64,000 bases of DNA from Siphonodentalium dalli (taxonomy: Eukaryota > Mollusca > Scaphopoda > Gadilida > Siphonodentaliidae). A program made the translations under genes and the position numbers. This document shows, piece after piece, positions 24,766-36,380 of the stretch; within the stretch, counting starts at the first letter, position 1; every line of letters begins with the position of its first letter. The notes below the pieces were generated by a model. The model searched no databases, was not told where the DNA came from, and saw only the letters and a program-made list of their open reading frames with translations. The stretch spans positions 128,788,754 to 128,852,753 of the forward strand of contig CP136061.1 of assembly GCA_032622095.1 (NCBI GenBank), given 5' to 3'.

Positions 24766-25694
24766 AGTGATGTGTTTAGGCCTGTGCCATGTAAAATTAA
24801 TTCAGGGGGGATCATTGCATATTGATTTTTATTTGCGCTTAAGTGCAAATGATTTGCGCTTAAGCGCAAATATGATCTATTTGCTTAATTGCAAATGATA
24901 GAGGTTATTTGCGCTTAAGCGTAAATAAATAATAAATGTGAAAAGGGCCTCCCATATAATAGATCACATTTATGGCAATTTTATGCTAAAGCGCAAATAT
25001 ATTATTAGACACATATTTTTTGCGCTTGAGCGCAATTGATTTACACTAATAAATAATATATTTGAAAAGGCTGTCTCCCATGCGATTTCCTCTAAACTCA
25101 AATTTACTCTGGCAATAAGACATCAATCAAACATCGGTTTAGACTCCCCCATATACTATGAGATGGACTCAATTATTCAGACAGAGGAAATCAGTTGGAG
25201 TTAGGTATTTGCTTAAGCATTATTCATATTAATTATGCTTAAGTGTAAATGAGTTCCGCGCTTAAGCGTAAATGAAGTACGCTTAAACGTAATTCATATA
25301 CACTCTCATTGAACTCCCCTCAAGCTGAAATGGATGCAACCGCATTACTAATGCCAGTAACCTACATCAGGTTATACCAATATACATGAGGTATAATTAT
25401 GGGGAGCCAAATTAACATTTAATAAATAATAGAGCTTAAGCGATATAATTGAGCTTAAGCGATATAATAAGGGAAGATATAATTGCGATTAAGTTCAATA
25501 AGGAAATATCTAATTGCGCTTAGCAGTTAGCACAATAAGGAATATCTTATTGCACTTAAGCACAAAAAGGAATATCGTATTTCACTTAAGCGCAATAAGG
25601 AATCTCTAAGCGCAATAAGGAATCTTCTTATTGCACTTAAGCGCGATAAGAAATATTCTTATTGCACTTAAGTGTAATGAGAGATTCCTTGATT

Positions 25695-25717
25695 GGGGGG
25701 GGGGGGGGGGGGGGGGG
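25695..25717 (+). repeat. 23-base G homopolymer
   Basis: One of the longest of about a dozen G or C runs in the window, in the loop of the second CTTAAG hairpin. Its exact length is doubtful, as for any such run in an assembly. Confidence 0.8.
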
Positions 25718-25860
25718 CTTTAGCTCAATTATTTATTAAATGTTAATTTGGCTTCCTCCCATAGAGGTGAGATAGCTGATGAACCCAATAACACTCAAGC
25801 GTAATTCAAATGTATTACGCTGATCGTAAGTTAATTATGCTTAAAAGTAATTAGCTACTA

Positions 25861-26886
25861 TAAAGTGAATCTGGGATAAGGGGAGTACTCTAAATTGTTC
25901 TTTCGACCAGCTGTTTCTACCAATTAAAAAAAATTCTCATTTATTTTGAAACTAATGAAAGACAATGGTATATTTTTTTTACTAGTAATATTCATTATAA
26001 ACTTGTACAAATCTGAAAACAAACAAAATTTTAATATTTAAGAAATTTAGAGTTCCCTCTCTTACAGCAGCAACCACTATGCCAGGAAGACCAATCGATC
26101 TAGTTCAGCCCGATTGGGCTATTATAATTTATAGATCGATCGGTGGTTCATGCACTCTCTGCGTTTGAAATATTGCTAATAATTTCCATTTACATAAGTC
26201 AATAATGCCATTGCAGATAACTTCATCTTAAATTCGACCAAATGTGTTGACGTTTGATAAGAAGGGCAGGAATTCCCCGATTTGTTTATTTTCAATCGAT
26301 GAGAAGCATGACGACCTGGATCAGCTGATCGGTTCGGAGGTGTGCCAATCGTATTTTGCATGCTGTGCACGAATACCCATTCACGCCTAAATTTGCAAAC
26401 AATCCATATATATAACATATACACAGTGTGTACACTTTGTTAGTTGCCAATTAATTCTCGACATTTCAATTAGAAAACATGAGATATCGATGCAAAAATC
26501 AAGACATAATCACATTATCTAGTTTGTGTTTTGTTGAATCTACTTTCGGTTATCGACATGTCGGCTATTGTTTTGGCTGTTCTCTTAACCGTGTGTGCCA
26601 GCCGATCGTCGTTTTTCGGGCGGTTCCGATTTCTTCCGAATATAATTCCATGACCTCCACGCGATGATTCGCGCCGAAAATGTGGTTGTATCTGAGAAGA
26701 TTTCTTACTCTGACCGCAGTTTTCAACAATTTAATACGGGGCGAATACCGCATCAATAATATGCAACCTTGGGGTTTTATTTCTAGTTTTTTATGACCTT
26801 TCTTATGGTATATCGGATACAGTTCTGTCTGACATGAAATATATACCCACCGGGAGTGAAGCTAATGACTTTAACCATACATCATT
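25861..26886. other. Unassigned DNA
   Basis: A small dyad around 26,090-26,150 (CAATCGATCTAG / CTATAGATCGATCGG-like). No gene recognised. Confidence 0.35.
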
Positions 26887-26890
26887 TTAA

Positions 26891-27344
26891 CCCTTTCAGT
26901 ACCAGGTCCGATTTTTGTATCAACCCATATACCCTGTGCCAATGCATTCTCTTATATATGCGAGTCGACCATATGTCGCATCGCATATATAAGAGAATGC
27001 ATTGGCCTAACAATTTTTCATCATTTGTTATTATTTTTTACAATTTTAATAATTTTTTCTTATATTCTTTAACAGACTTATTTTGTAGGTTTAGTGCCAG
27101 GGATCTTACGTTTTTCATGGGCATCAAAATTATTACTATGAATACTTCGTGATAGTTTTGTGTTATAACATGCCCCCATAGGTTTTATCCATTTTGTTTT
27201 TAAATTCGCTATAGCATGCTTAAGCATACCCAAAACAAATTCAACCCAAAAAAATCTTAAAACAAAAAAATATATATCTTTTTAGGGCCGATTTTACAGA
27301 CCGTAAATTAGGGCCGATGAGATCGGCCCCTGGCACTGAAAGGT
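26891..27344. mobile_element. MITE with TTAA target site (piggyBac/Kolobok-like)
   Basis: TTAA (26,887-26,890) precedes CCCTTTCAGTACCAGG; the right end is CCTGGCACTGAAAGGT followed by TTAA (27,345-27,348). The inverted ends extend into CCGAT/ATCGG. TTAA duplications are the mark of piggyBac and Kolobok elements. The 454-bp interior has no transposase and contains the perfect hairpin at 26,939-27,005. Confidence 0.7.
26939..27005. repeat. Perfect 25-bp hairpin with 17-nt loop
   Basis: Arms CCAATGCATTCTCTTATATA+TGCGA and its exact inverse around a 17-nt loop. The size resembles a small-RNA precursor stem, and it lies inside a MITE, a known source of such hairpins. Expression is not shown by sequence. 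Confidence 0.85.
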
Positions 27345-27348
27345 TTAA

Positions 27349-28250
27349 AGCACTTTCCAGTACTAAGTTCATACTAAGCTGACAGAATGGATATATTTTC
27401 ATCTTGTATAGAACAAAAAACAATGCTGTTTCACCTTATATATGAGGTATATACATATTGCTATTTAAGATTTAAAAGGAAATTCGTGCCCCTGTGCCCT
27501 CATCGGTGGAGAGCAGGAGGGGCCGGTTGTTGCCCCATGATGTACATTGTACCCTGTATGCTCCGGCGCCCCCCCCCCCAAGGAACCATATGACACAGGC
27601 AGTGCGCTATCTCTACAACCGTAAACACACAAAACACTCATAATTTACTTTAACAGACAATTATCACGAGAGGATTTATCAAAATAGTACAACTGAAAAT
27701 GAAGAGGATACATAATCCAACCAATACAAGTATACGTTCCGAATGAAAGGATTATTAGAGAGTCGTCGAGCTTTTATAACAAATCATTTTATTGCGACTA
27801 AACTTGAATATGTCTTTATGTGTAAGAGTGGACCAAGAGTTAAGTGACTCGTTCCCGAAATAAAGAAGATATGATATGATAATCTGTCTATATGAATGCT
27901 GAGTTATGTTGCCAATCAGTATACAGGACTATAACATTGAGAAAGTTTATCGGCTTTGAGCATCTGATCGCCCCCAGCAGAGCGTTTCGCATCACGATAA
28001 CATCAATACGATAGCATTGACACTAAGCTCGGAAGCCAGCACCAATCGAGATCTACTGTGAAGATGGGCCAATTCGATTCATATAAAAGACTGGCACGTC
28101 CACCATGCGGGTGCCAGTCACATAACTATTTACTTATATCTATATGTTCATACTGATGTATTCTTTTCTATTTCGCATTGTATCTTCTAAGATCGTTATA
28201 CTTGTTGTATTTGAAGTTGCACACTGCCTGGGCATGCCTTGCTTAAAGAT
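27349..28250. other. Unassigned DNA, possible retroposon 3' end near 27.88 kb
   Basis: AAATAAAGAAGATATGATAT at 27,857-27,876 looks like a short retroposon tail, but no body is recognisable. C run at 27,571-27,579. Confidence 0.3.
28089..28119. repeat. Perfect 9-bp hairpin after a TATAAAA-like site
   Basis: GACTGGCAC and GTGCCAGTC with a 13-nt loop, just after ATATAAAA. Too short to assign. Confidence 0.35.
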
Positions 28251-28484
28251 ACACAATCCGATTCGATAGTCCCAATTTTGTCAGATTCCAACAACAACAA
28301 CAACAACAACATCAACAATAACAATAACAACAACAACCACAGTTCTTCAAAAGATGCTTTAGTTATCAGAATCGATTAATTACCAACACATAATGCTAAC
28401 CACTGTTAACTCTGGTAAAAAAAAAGACTGGTATAGAATATTCCAAAACGAGTTATAATCAACATTTTGTTCAACGCAATTCGT
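28251..28484 (+). repeat. Interspersed family A, copy 4 (5' part)
   Basis: Contains the family 5' end, an AAC/AAT microsatellite, TTTAGTTATCAGAATCGATT and CAACATTTTGTTCAACGCAA. It stops where the small inverted repeat at 28,485 begins. Confidence 0.75.
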
Positions 28485-28586
28485 TTTAATATTCATTATG
28501 ACCTGACCTCGATTCTAACACTGAGCGGTGATTGGCTGTTTCTACTATGTCAGTCATGGAAAGGCCAGGTCACAATGAATATTAAA
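28485..28586. mobile_element. Short MITE-like inverted repeat
   Basis: About 102 bp with arms TTTAATATTCATTATGACCT and its inverse (24 bp, few mismatches) around a 50-bp loop. It sits at the breakpoint of family A copy 4, so it may be an insertion into it; the family sequence does not clearly resume on the right. Confidence 0.55.
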
Positions 28587-29441
28587 TTTAGGAACTGTGT
28601 CACTTGACAAATATCTTTTTTAAAGTTGGAATTATCGACAGATTTCTCCTCTATTAGAATTGTTTACTGACAATGTGTTGATTTGTATGAGTAAATAAAT
28701 TATTAGCCGACAATAAATCACTAAGTTTCAGATATTTAGTTGATCGTTTGACCGATTTTTAATGATAGTAAACTGCATGGGTGGTGAATTTCGAGACACA
28801 AGCGGACATTGCTGTCTGAGCCGGATCAAATCGAAAAAAATACGCTCTCCGGAGACAATATTCGGTGGTTAAAATTTTATCAAATGCAACGTGTATGAAT
28901 GTTTCTGATGGGAGTTTGTGGTATTTATTGAAAGATGAATTCTTTGCCAATCCATCCGTGTATATATCGTTATCATTACTGGGGTGAATGGGCTAAATTT
29001 GTGCGACTCCCGAGCGATGGTGAAACGTTGAATTTCTACAGAGCCCCTTGTCTATATAATGTTCCATTAACGCGAAGAAGGCGCGTATATAGAGCGGCGT
29101 CTATGGGCAGTGCAAAAGGGGGCGGACAGCGGAGCGCGTTACAGGCCCCTGTGATCGACAGATTATTCCACACCCATTGACGTGAGTCACATGTATTCAA
29201 CGGAATCCCAGCCATTGAATACATATTAGTGTATACCTCTAGTGGAATACAAGCCGGAACTATTCTAGTTGACGTTGTCCCCAATAAAGATGACGTACAT
29301 TACGTCGATCATCCGCTTCCGGTGATCCCCCCATAATTACTGGTTATTTGTCAGACTTAAATCACAATATAGGTAGCTATAGTAGCAATGAAGGTGCTAT
29401 TCATGGATTGAACTTATCTGACTGAACGGTGTAGAATAAAT
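28587..29441. other. Unassigned DNA
   Basis: An 81-codon plus-strand frame (28,935-29,180) and an opposing one have no domain. A locally GC-richer patch at 29,060-29,160. Confidence 0.3.
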
Positions 29442-29559
29442 ACAGAACACAACTTGCATCATAATCTCGAATCTTTTATCGAACTCGTTGCTACGCTCTC
29501 GCGAACTCCGCAACTCATTCGATAAAAGAGTCTCGATTAAGATGCGCGTTGTGTTCTGT
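29442..29559. repeat. 118-bp imperfect palindrome
   Basis: Outer arms ACAGAACACAA / TTGTGTTCTGT and inner arms TCGA-TCTTTTATCGAA / TTCGATAAAAGAGTCTCGA enclose a GC-richer loop with CTCGTTGCTACGCTCTCGCG. Few mismatches. MITE-like, but no target duplication identified. Confidence 0.7.
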
Positions 29560-29898
29560 CTATATATACATGTCTCAAAACTAACGGGGCTGAAATGCCT
29601 TTAACAAATTTTTTTTTCAATCCCATCATTTTATAGACAAAAGACAACCAAAATCGGTTGAACAAGGAGAGGTGTTAACAATTAAAGTCCCAGATAACTA
29701 GTTGTGACTGACATGCAAAAAGTAGGCAGACCGGATTTGGTCTGCATAATGTCACAGTCTGCCTAATGATGGTCAATGGTCCTCTTAGAATTAGGCAGAC
29801 CTGAGAATTTGTATATTTCATATTACTTGAGGAATCACAAATTCCCATTGATCACACCTTGGTGGTCACATTTAGAACAAAACTAGAGAAATCTGATG

Positions 29899-30205
29899 AC
29901 ATGCAAATAATTCACTGATTGGCTTGATGCACTGATGACAGATATTTTCTACCCATTGATAGTCACATTAATGTTTGAGACAGTTGCTCGCTCTTTTTAC
30001 ATGCACACAATGATCTAGGCATCAGTTACATCAGGACAAGTTTACAAATGCAAATAATTTCAGTGATTGACTTGATTCACTGATGAACAGTATGATGTCA
30101 GTTATATTCTAGCCATTGGTAGTCACATTAATGTTTGAGACAGTTGCTCGCTCTTTTTCCATGTACACAATGATCTTGGCTTTAGTTACATCAAGACAAG
30201 TTTAT
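29899..30205 (+). repeat. Two tandem ~150-bp units
   Basis: Units share ATGCAAATAAT, GATTGRCTTGAT-CACTGATGA, and a near-identical block AGTCACATTAATGTTTGAGA, CAGTTGCTCGCTCTTTTT, CACAATGATCT and ACATCA-GACAAGTTTA. Confidence 0.8.
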
Positions 30206-30424
30206 TTATTTCAGTGTTCATTTCTCGAATCTACTTTCCGAAGGGTGTCAGGAATGAATTTTTTTCATCCCACCGCCCCATATGCAACATGCCATATAGC
30301 TCAATGTCATCTCTACTAAGGCCCATGTGAGGTCCCAGTAACATAAATATGGTGTTTTTGCAGTTATAAATTCTTATAATAAGTTTTAAACTGTTACAAA
30401 TGTCATATAAGGGCACAAAAGGTC

Positions 30425-30535
30425 TTTAGTAAAAAAAAATTGCATGAGGGTGTAAAAAACACGTCCCCCCCCCCTCGGGCCATCCACCACCCCGGAATAC
30501 CTTCCTGCAAATTTTTTACTACCCCCCCCCCCCCG
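30425..30535 (-). repeat. Family F: poly-G/poly-C short element
   Basis: On the minus strand: a G run, AAAAAATTTGCAGG, GGGGTGGTGG, a second G run, then a T-rich segment. Related blocks are at 51,390 and 52,895. It sits at the truncated 5' edge of family A copy 5. Confidence 0.5.
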
Positions 30536-30750
30536 GTCGGCTCGTCGAATATTTGTTAGGCCGCAAATATTCGATGCAGGTAGTGAACAATAACAGATCT
30601 CAAAAATCGATATATGATAAATCTGTATATGATAAATCTGAGCATTCATGGGTGGGATCCTCGATATCAAATATTGTTTACACCCGAAGCCAAAGAAAAC
30701 ATAACATAGGAGCGTTAATTCGGATGATTTATCTTTAGAGTTGAGATGCA
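30536..30750 (+). repeat. Interspersed family A, copy 5 (3' part)
   Basis: Starts at GGTCGGCTCGTCGAATATTTG and keeps the AAAATCGATAT, GGGTGGGATCCTCGA, GAAGCCAAAGAAA and GGAGCGTTAATTCGG landmarks. The 5' half is absent and is replaced by the poly-C/G family F block. Confidence 0.75.
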
Positions 30751-31399
30751 TACTCCAAAAGAACACAAACAAGACTCAATCATACCGTCATATTGATCTC
30801 CTGTGTTATGTCTACTGGAAATAAATATGCTATACCCAGGGATACCACCACCAATGGTGCAGGACCAATGGGTACATGCTCGGAGGAGCCCCTCTGATCA
30901 GTGTATGCCACACACAAAATAGTCGCAACGGTACTTTTCTCATCGACGTTACTGGGTAATTGTTAGACTGAGTTGTTGTAGATGCTGTCGCAAAGTGATA
31001 TAGCTGATGTCGTAGTGTATAGAGTTAATTTCTTGTTGAGACTAAAGTTCACATTGGTTATCTCATTGAACAGTCTAACTAATGCACGACATGTTTAGTG
31101 CCAAACGTATATCAGCATATACTAGTTCATTTTATAACAAGATCCGACCCTTCTTTCATTAATTGTGTAAATCCATTCTATAATAACGGTAATCAACGAC
31201 CGTTGTATACCAGGAAATAGCGACAGGTGTACTGAAATGTATCGTTGTGCGGAAACGTGACATTTGACTTCCGGTTTGTCGTCTTTTTATATTCCGTATG
31301 CTAAATCTATGTTTGCGACTATTGTTGATTTACAAATAATTTGTTAAATTTAAGTAATTAAATACCACAAAGTGTGTTATTTGTCTGGCACTATTTATT
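30751..31399. other. Unassigned DNA downstream of the non-LTR element
   Basis: No feature recognised. The element's 3' end may lie here without a clear tail. Confidence 0.35.
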
Positions 31400-31604
31400 G
31401 ACGCGGAGACCGCGAATAAACTTCCGGTTTCTTGTTCTTCACGATAGAGTGCATATCCTGGCAGAGTTGTATTTCTGTTGGAACGATATCGGACTACAGT
31501 GCGCCGGCGGATGGGGAAGCTATTGAAAGCCAAATCATGATTAAAATTCTTGTGATATTTATAATTAACAGTTGTCTTGGTAATACGGTTCCTACATTGT
31601 GTCC

Positions 31605-32195
31605 TCAAGCACGGCTGTGTATCTTCGGGTCTTCTAGGGAGTTGGAGTTTACTACTTTGGTAAGGCATTCAACAGGCGTATCAATGATGCGAGAAATGAG
31701 AATATGTATACATCGACTCTTGTGTGCATGTTGACGATATTTCTTGTTATGTCCACGAGCTGAAGATTTGAATTGCTCCAGTGGTGTTTTATGGTCTATG
31801 CATACTAGGTCATTGGTGCAATTGTAGAAGGTTGTGCATTTTGCTATCTCTCTCCTTTTCTTCGGATGTGTCCAATTTAGAGATTTGACCATGGCTGGTG
31901 CGCCGCTGCGTCTGTGGTAGTTGTTGTTGACTATACGAGCCGCCCTTTCCTGTACACTTTCAACGTTCTTAATGTTGCCTTCGGTGTATGGACTCCATAC
32001 ATTTGACTCAAACTCAGCTATGGGTATGACCATAGCCTTATAGCACCGTTCTCTGATGGCTGGGGGACATGCAGATAGGTTTCTTCTTAGGAAGGCCGTG
32101 GTTGAGTATGCCTTGGTACACATATTGTTAATGTGATTATTCCAGCTCATATCATTTTGGAATGTGACTCCTAGGTATGTTTGACAATGTAACAT
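31605..32195 (-). pseudogene. Reverse transcriptase thumb and C-terminal region
   Basis: The longest piece of the element, 196 codons. It starts with YLGVTFQNDMSWNNHIN, then AYSTTAFLRRNLSACP and VWSPYTEGNIKNVESVQ, and ends in a diverged C-terminus (VNSNSLED). This order is characteristic of the thumb and C-terminal region of CR1/Jockey-type ORF2 proteins. No further conserved block is visible after 31,605. Confidence 0.85.
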
Positions 32196-32424
32196 ATTGT
32201 AGCTGCTTGTTATAAATGAAATATGGGTTTCGAATGACGTTCTTTCTGTTGGTGATGGCCTCGCATTTCTCTGCGTTAAATTCTATTTGCCAAGATTGCT
32301 CCCATTTCTGAAGTTCGTCCAGATCTTGTTGGAGTTCCAGTGCATCATTTTCCGATTTAATGGTTCTATAGAGCAAGCAGTCATCATCATAATGGCGAGG
32401 TGTTGCTTTGACGTGGCAGGTCAT
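32152..32424 (-). pseudogene. Reverse transcriptase palm, motif C and thumb start
   Basis: YDDDCLLYR is the (F/Y)xDD motif C, followed by the typical ALELQQDLDELQKWEQSW and FNAEKCEAI segments. A frameshift near 32,195 moves the reading into the next fragment. Confidence 0.85.
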
Positions 32425-32481
32425 TTGTGTATATAATGAAAAGTAACGGTACCATCACCGCTCCTTGAGGCACCACGGATG

Positions 32482-32700
32482 TTACCTTTGCTGGGTTTGA
32501 ATGGTGACCTTCAAGGACGAATCTATGGTTTCTCTTTGACAAAAATCATTTATCCATTCCAGGATGTTGCCACGTATGTCATACCTCTCATATTTAAGCA
32601 GAAGTCGTTGGTGAGGAACCTTGTCGAATGCCTTGGAGAAATTCAATAAAGCAGAGTCAACCTGTTCTTGTTCAAATATGGATCTGGTGAAATCATCCAC
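32482..32700 (-). pseudogene. Reverse transcriptase palm, motif A region
   Basis: The frame contains SALLNFSKAFDKVPHQRLL, the motif A region of non-LTR reverse transcriptases. The residue expected to be the first catalytic Asp reads Asn (LNFSKAFD), so even this piece is inactive. The next block (ILEWINDF) is conserved. The frame breaks shortly after, and a VPQG-like motif continues in another frame. Confidence 0.85.
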
Positions 32701-33448
32701 GGGGGAGAGTAGTTGGCTTTCACATGAGCGTTTCTTTCTGAAGCCGTGCTGATATATGTTCCAGTAGTTTACAGCAGATGGAGGTCAGGTGTACTGGGCG
32801 ATAGTTTGATGCAGCTGTCATGTCGCATTTCTTACAGAGTGGTGTCACGAATGCCTCTTCCCAGTCTGGTGGACTTTTTCCTGGTCGATGGATGCCTGGA
32901 AAAGTGTTGTTAGCTTGGCGTGATCTATGTAGCGATTACTTTTAGGAGCCTTCCTGAATACCGTCGGGCCTTGTGGATATTGATGTTTTTCAGCAGTTTT
33001 TTTTAATTACATTTTCTCTCACTTTGATAGCTGGCAATGATTGAATGCCTAGCTAGTCAGCGACACTTGGGATATTGTTTGTATCCTCTTGCGTGAAGAC
33101 AGCTGAAAACTGTCTGTTCAGGATATCTGCTTTGTTCAGTGGGTCACTATGTATAATCCCATCTGTATTCATGCAGTGGTGATACTCCAGAGCTGTCACT
33201 CTTCATACTCTTATTGTAGGACCATAGGCGGATTGATGGTTTGTTTCCGCTGCTGTCTGATATCATTTTTTAGATGTAGTTTGATGTCGTTGTTCTGCAA
33301 GTTAGTTGACTCATCCTCTTGAGATCATTGTAATAATTCCAGCCCCGCTGTTTTTCAGTCTTTCTTGTCTTGTTGTTAGCTCTGTGCTTTCGTTTGGGGG
33401 GTCGCCTGATTTGGGTTGTTATCCGTGGTTGGTTAAAACGTGTGCTAC

Positions 33449-33762
33449 TCAGTTTGGATGGTACCAGTTGTAGGATTTGATTACATATGTTCTGGAATGT
33501 TGTCCATTGTTATTCAATGTCGTCGGTGGATGAGAAGCTTGTGTCCTGAAATGCTCGGTTTGTATCCTAGCCGCCAATGAGATCTCGGACATTCCTGATT
33601 GAGACCACATGTAGATCTTCCCCTTGACTGGTCTTCTATATATATGGCGCAGACAAATCCAAGTCCAGGTACTGGTTTGCACAAGATGGTAAGTGATGGT
33701 CTGTTTGTGAAAAATGTGTCCAGCAAGTTCTTACCCCTGGTTGTTCATCGCACTTTGTAAAT
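33449..33762 (-). pseudogene. Endonuclease C-terminus and linker of the non-LTR element
   Basis: LLDTFFTNRPSL followed by PVPGLG resembles the end of the APE-type endonuclease of non-LTR elements, where a DHD/DH motif normally follows; that motif is lost here. A frameshift then leads into KIYMWSQ and a helix-rich linker ending NQILQLVP. Only the last part of the domain is present, so the element is 5'-truncated or too diverged upstream of 33,770. Confidence 0.7.
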
Positions 33763-33770
33763 TTATAGCT

Positions 33771-36380
33771 AGGTGTCTTTATGTATTCTTGAATGGTCCT
33801 GCTTTGAAGATGAACTGTGGATAGGAGGTCCTGTGTCGCCTATAGAATTGGCGATCTTAAATTACTTAGTTATTGGTCGAAAGTGTGTGTGGATGAGCTG
33901 GAATCGGTGTCAGCGACTGAATTTAAAGGAATTGACGACGTGCTGCCAATGAACGTTGTCAAAAACTATGGCATACCACATGCATAGCAAGTCCATGGTG
34001 TATTTGGGACTGAGGATATTTTGGTTTCATTGGGCCCGGATTCTGTAAGGCGCACAAAATTCACCGATACCGTTTGGTTTGCTTGTCTTGTAGAATCCGC
34101 GTTTAGTTTATCGTACGTTTATCTTGGTTTTGGATCATTTAGTAAATAGAATCTTCAACTCGTCTGTAGTTTATAGGCTCGGTTCAGACCTAATTTACTG
34201 GATCAACAACTCTGTATTTAAAATATCACTGTTTACTAGGTACCAAGAACGTCTGTAAAACAGATTCGTTTTTCAAAAGTGCAGTTCATATATCAATGAT
34301 ATCGTATCTGAAGATCGTGAGAGGAGACTTAACAATGCTTGATTCGTGAAATGTAGTGATTATTTTCATTAAGAAAGGCAACTACCCATAAATAATTTTC
34401 TATATTTGAGAATGATAATGTCATGCCTGTTGATCAATGAAAAATTGGAGATGAGTCATGGGTTCATAACCAAGTTAAAGCTGACCACCATAGTCAATAT
34501 ATCTTAACAATGTGATATAATTCCAGTTGATTCTCCCCGGTTGATTGGACCACACTGCATATCAACATTTGTTTCGTTGGGTTGGAATATTCGTTACTGT
34601 TTTATTCTTCATTATAATATATGTGGATATGATGCCACATTATGCAATCAAAAATCTAACTCATCATTATACTATAAAATCTTGCATATAGAGCCAAGAC
34701 AATAAGCTATTTTTGGTGGTTGGAGTGCTGTGTGAAATTATTAATTATTCTAGCAGTTCTTGGTACCAAAAGGGACAAAAAAGAAAATAACATTTTCAAC
34801 CTCTCAAATGTTTTAAAATCTATTGTTCTTGTCGTCTCTTATTAATTGCTCAAAGTATATATTCAATGAAGATTGTGATATGTGAAATGCAAGATTTTTC
34901 GCCAGATAGATCCAGAGAAAATCTTTGTTGAAAATATATAACCATTTTTGGCTGGATTTATGCAAAACGTGCGTCTCTTCCTTAAAGTATGAGTAAACCC
35001 GTGAGTCAGTGACGCGTGCATGACGTCACTTGGATGGTACCTCCACCAATGCAATGCTCCCTGAAAAATGCTTAGTATACCATCACAAACAAAGCAGAAA
35101 AGGAGAGGCGCGGTGCAAACAAATCACAAGAGACGATTATACTTTGGATGTGGTTACCGACATATATCTCATGGTACTCTGTTATTGGTGCTAGATACAT
35201 GTTTACAAATAATATATTGTTCGGTGCGTGAGTTGGTGCAATTTTCTTCCGCACGATCGAGTTGCAACTTTTGAGGAGCATTATTGGTTCCGGGCGCAAG
35301 AAAACAAGTTAAATGTCAGTTATTTCAAGCGATCTGATATGGGTACCAATAGGTCAATATTGCTATTTAAATTTGACACTATAAGGTGCGCATACAGTTT
35401 CCTGTTATTTCAAATTCGCGTGCCCGTGCATATGCTAATTAAAATACTAGCTTTCACTCGAATATATAGATTATAATGATTGAAAAGATTACCAAGCAAC
35501 CGAAGCAAGTCGAAATGAGCAGACTAAATTGAGTGGTTTTCCGACTGCTTTCTTGTCTGTGTGTCTGCATACTTGTTTTTTATGTCCTGGGAATATATGA
35601 ACTATTTTTAGTTCCTCTGTTCCTGTCTTCAAACATTCTGAATGCGTTTCCTCGTGACATGTATGTCACTCTATAATGCAAAAATGCTCCGAAATCAATT
35701 AGTTCAGTAAGCCTGTACTATATATATGCATGGGCTAACTAAATACTAGCTTGTGTGTACATAGTATACTCGACTCTCAATAATCAGTTGTACAATTTAG
35801 CTAAAAGTTCAAAAACAGTCTTAATCATCTAGATAATACCGGTTAGTAACTTAGTATCGCTATGTAAACTATAACAAGGTCACCGGAATTTAAATAAATC
35901 TTTGACTAACGATTGCATCCGTATGCGTATATATTGGATCAATCATACGGTTGAGAATATATTATATATACATGTACACCACTTTCGTGACTTCGTATAA
36001 TTCATTCGTAGAGTAAACTATGTGTTTTCTCTTTCATATATCTATTGTAAATATGTGTATATGTATTATTTTGTCAATCTTGGATCTTGGAGGATAATTA
36101 AATGAGTTATCACATAATTAGCCCCTGAACCCGGCCTCATATTTTTAGTAAGGCACATTTGTATTATCGGCACGCACAGTGACGTAAGAGGTTGGCGCAA
36201 TTATGTCGATACCAATGCCCGTACTGTTATGTTTATTAGAATATAATTATGATATTCGATTTATGTTGGGGCTCGAATCGAATTGAGTGCCCTCAGTTAA
36301 TAAATTGCGTATATAATTGCGACTCGTCAGATATCCTCTATATACTGTTGAGAAGATATAAGTGTTCAAGTGACTTACGG
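33771..36380. other. Unassigned AT-rich DNA
   Basis: Opposing frames at 35,068-35,299 overlap and are likely chance. No repeat recognised. Confidence 0.4.

Larger units (their letters stand above)
23708..25860. repeat. Field of CTTAAG-centred dyads arranged in nested hairpins
   Basis: About two dozen CTTAAG cores (23 counted by eye), most inside a longer dyad whose best form is TTTGCGCTTAAGCGCAAA, degenerating to forms such as TTGCACTTAAGTGTAA. They sit in larger inverted blocks: GGGAGGCCCTTTTCACATTT (24,121) pairs with 24,935-24,955; AGTCCATCTCATA (24,317) pairs with about 25,163; AATTAACATTTAATAAATAA (about 25,410) pairs with about 25,735. The ends carry inverted TAGCTAATT. No coding content. 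It may be a cluster of MITEs whose ends are arrays of binding sites. Confidence 0.8.
31400..33770 (-). mobile_element. Broken non-LTR retrotransposon (CR1/Jockey type), 5'-truncated
   Basis: Read on the minus strand, pieces of one polyprotein appear in the right order in shifting frames. First comes an endonuclease C-terminus (LLDTFFTNRPSL, 33,752-33,650). A Lys/Arg-rich linker (RRPPKRKHRANNKTRK near 33,370) follows, then the reverse-transcriptase fingers (SNYRPVHLTSICC near 32,800), palm and thumb, and a C-terminal region. Non-LTR elements copy themselves by target-primed reverse transcription. The left bound is approximate: the 3' UTR fades near 31,400 with no clear tail. Many stops and frameshifts make it dead. 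Confidence 0.85.

Noticed and set aside
23708-25860. A CRISPR array
   Set aside because: The repeats are dyads of variable spacing and sequence without constant-length unique spacers, and the window is eukaryotic in character.
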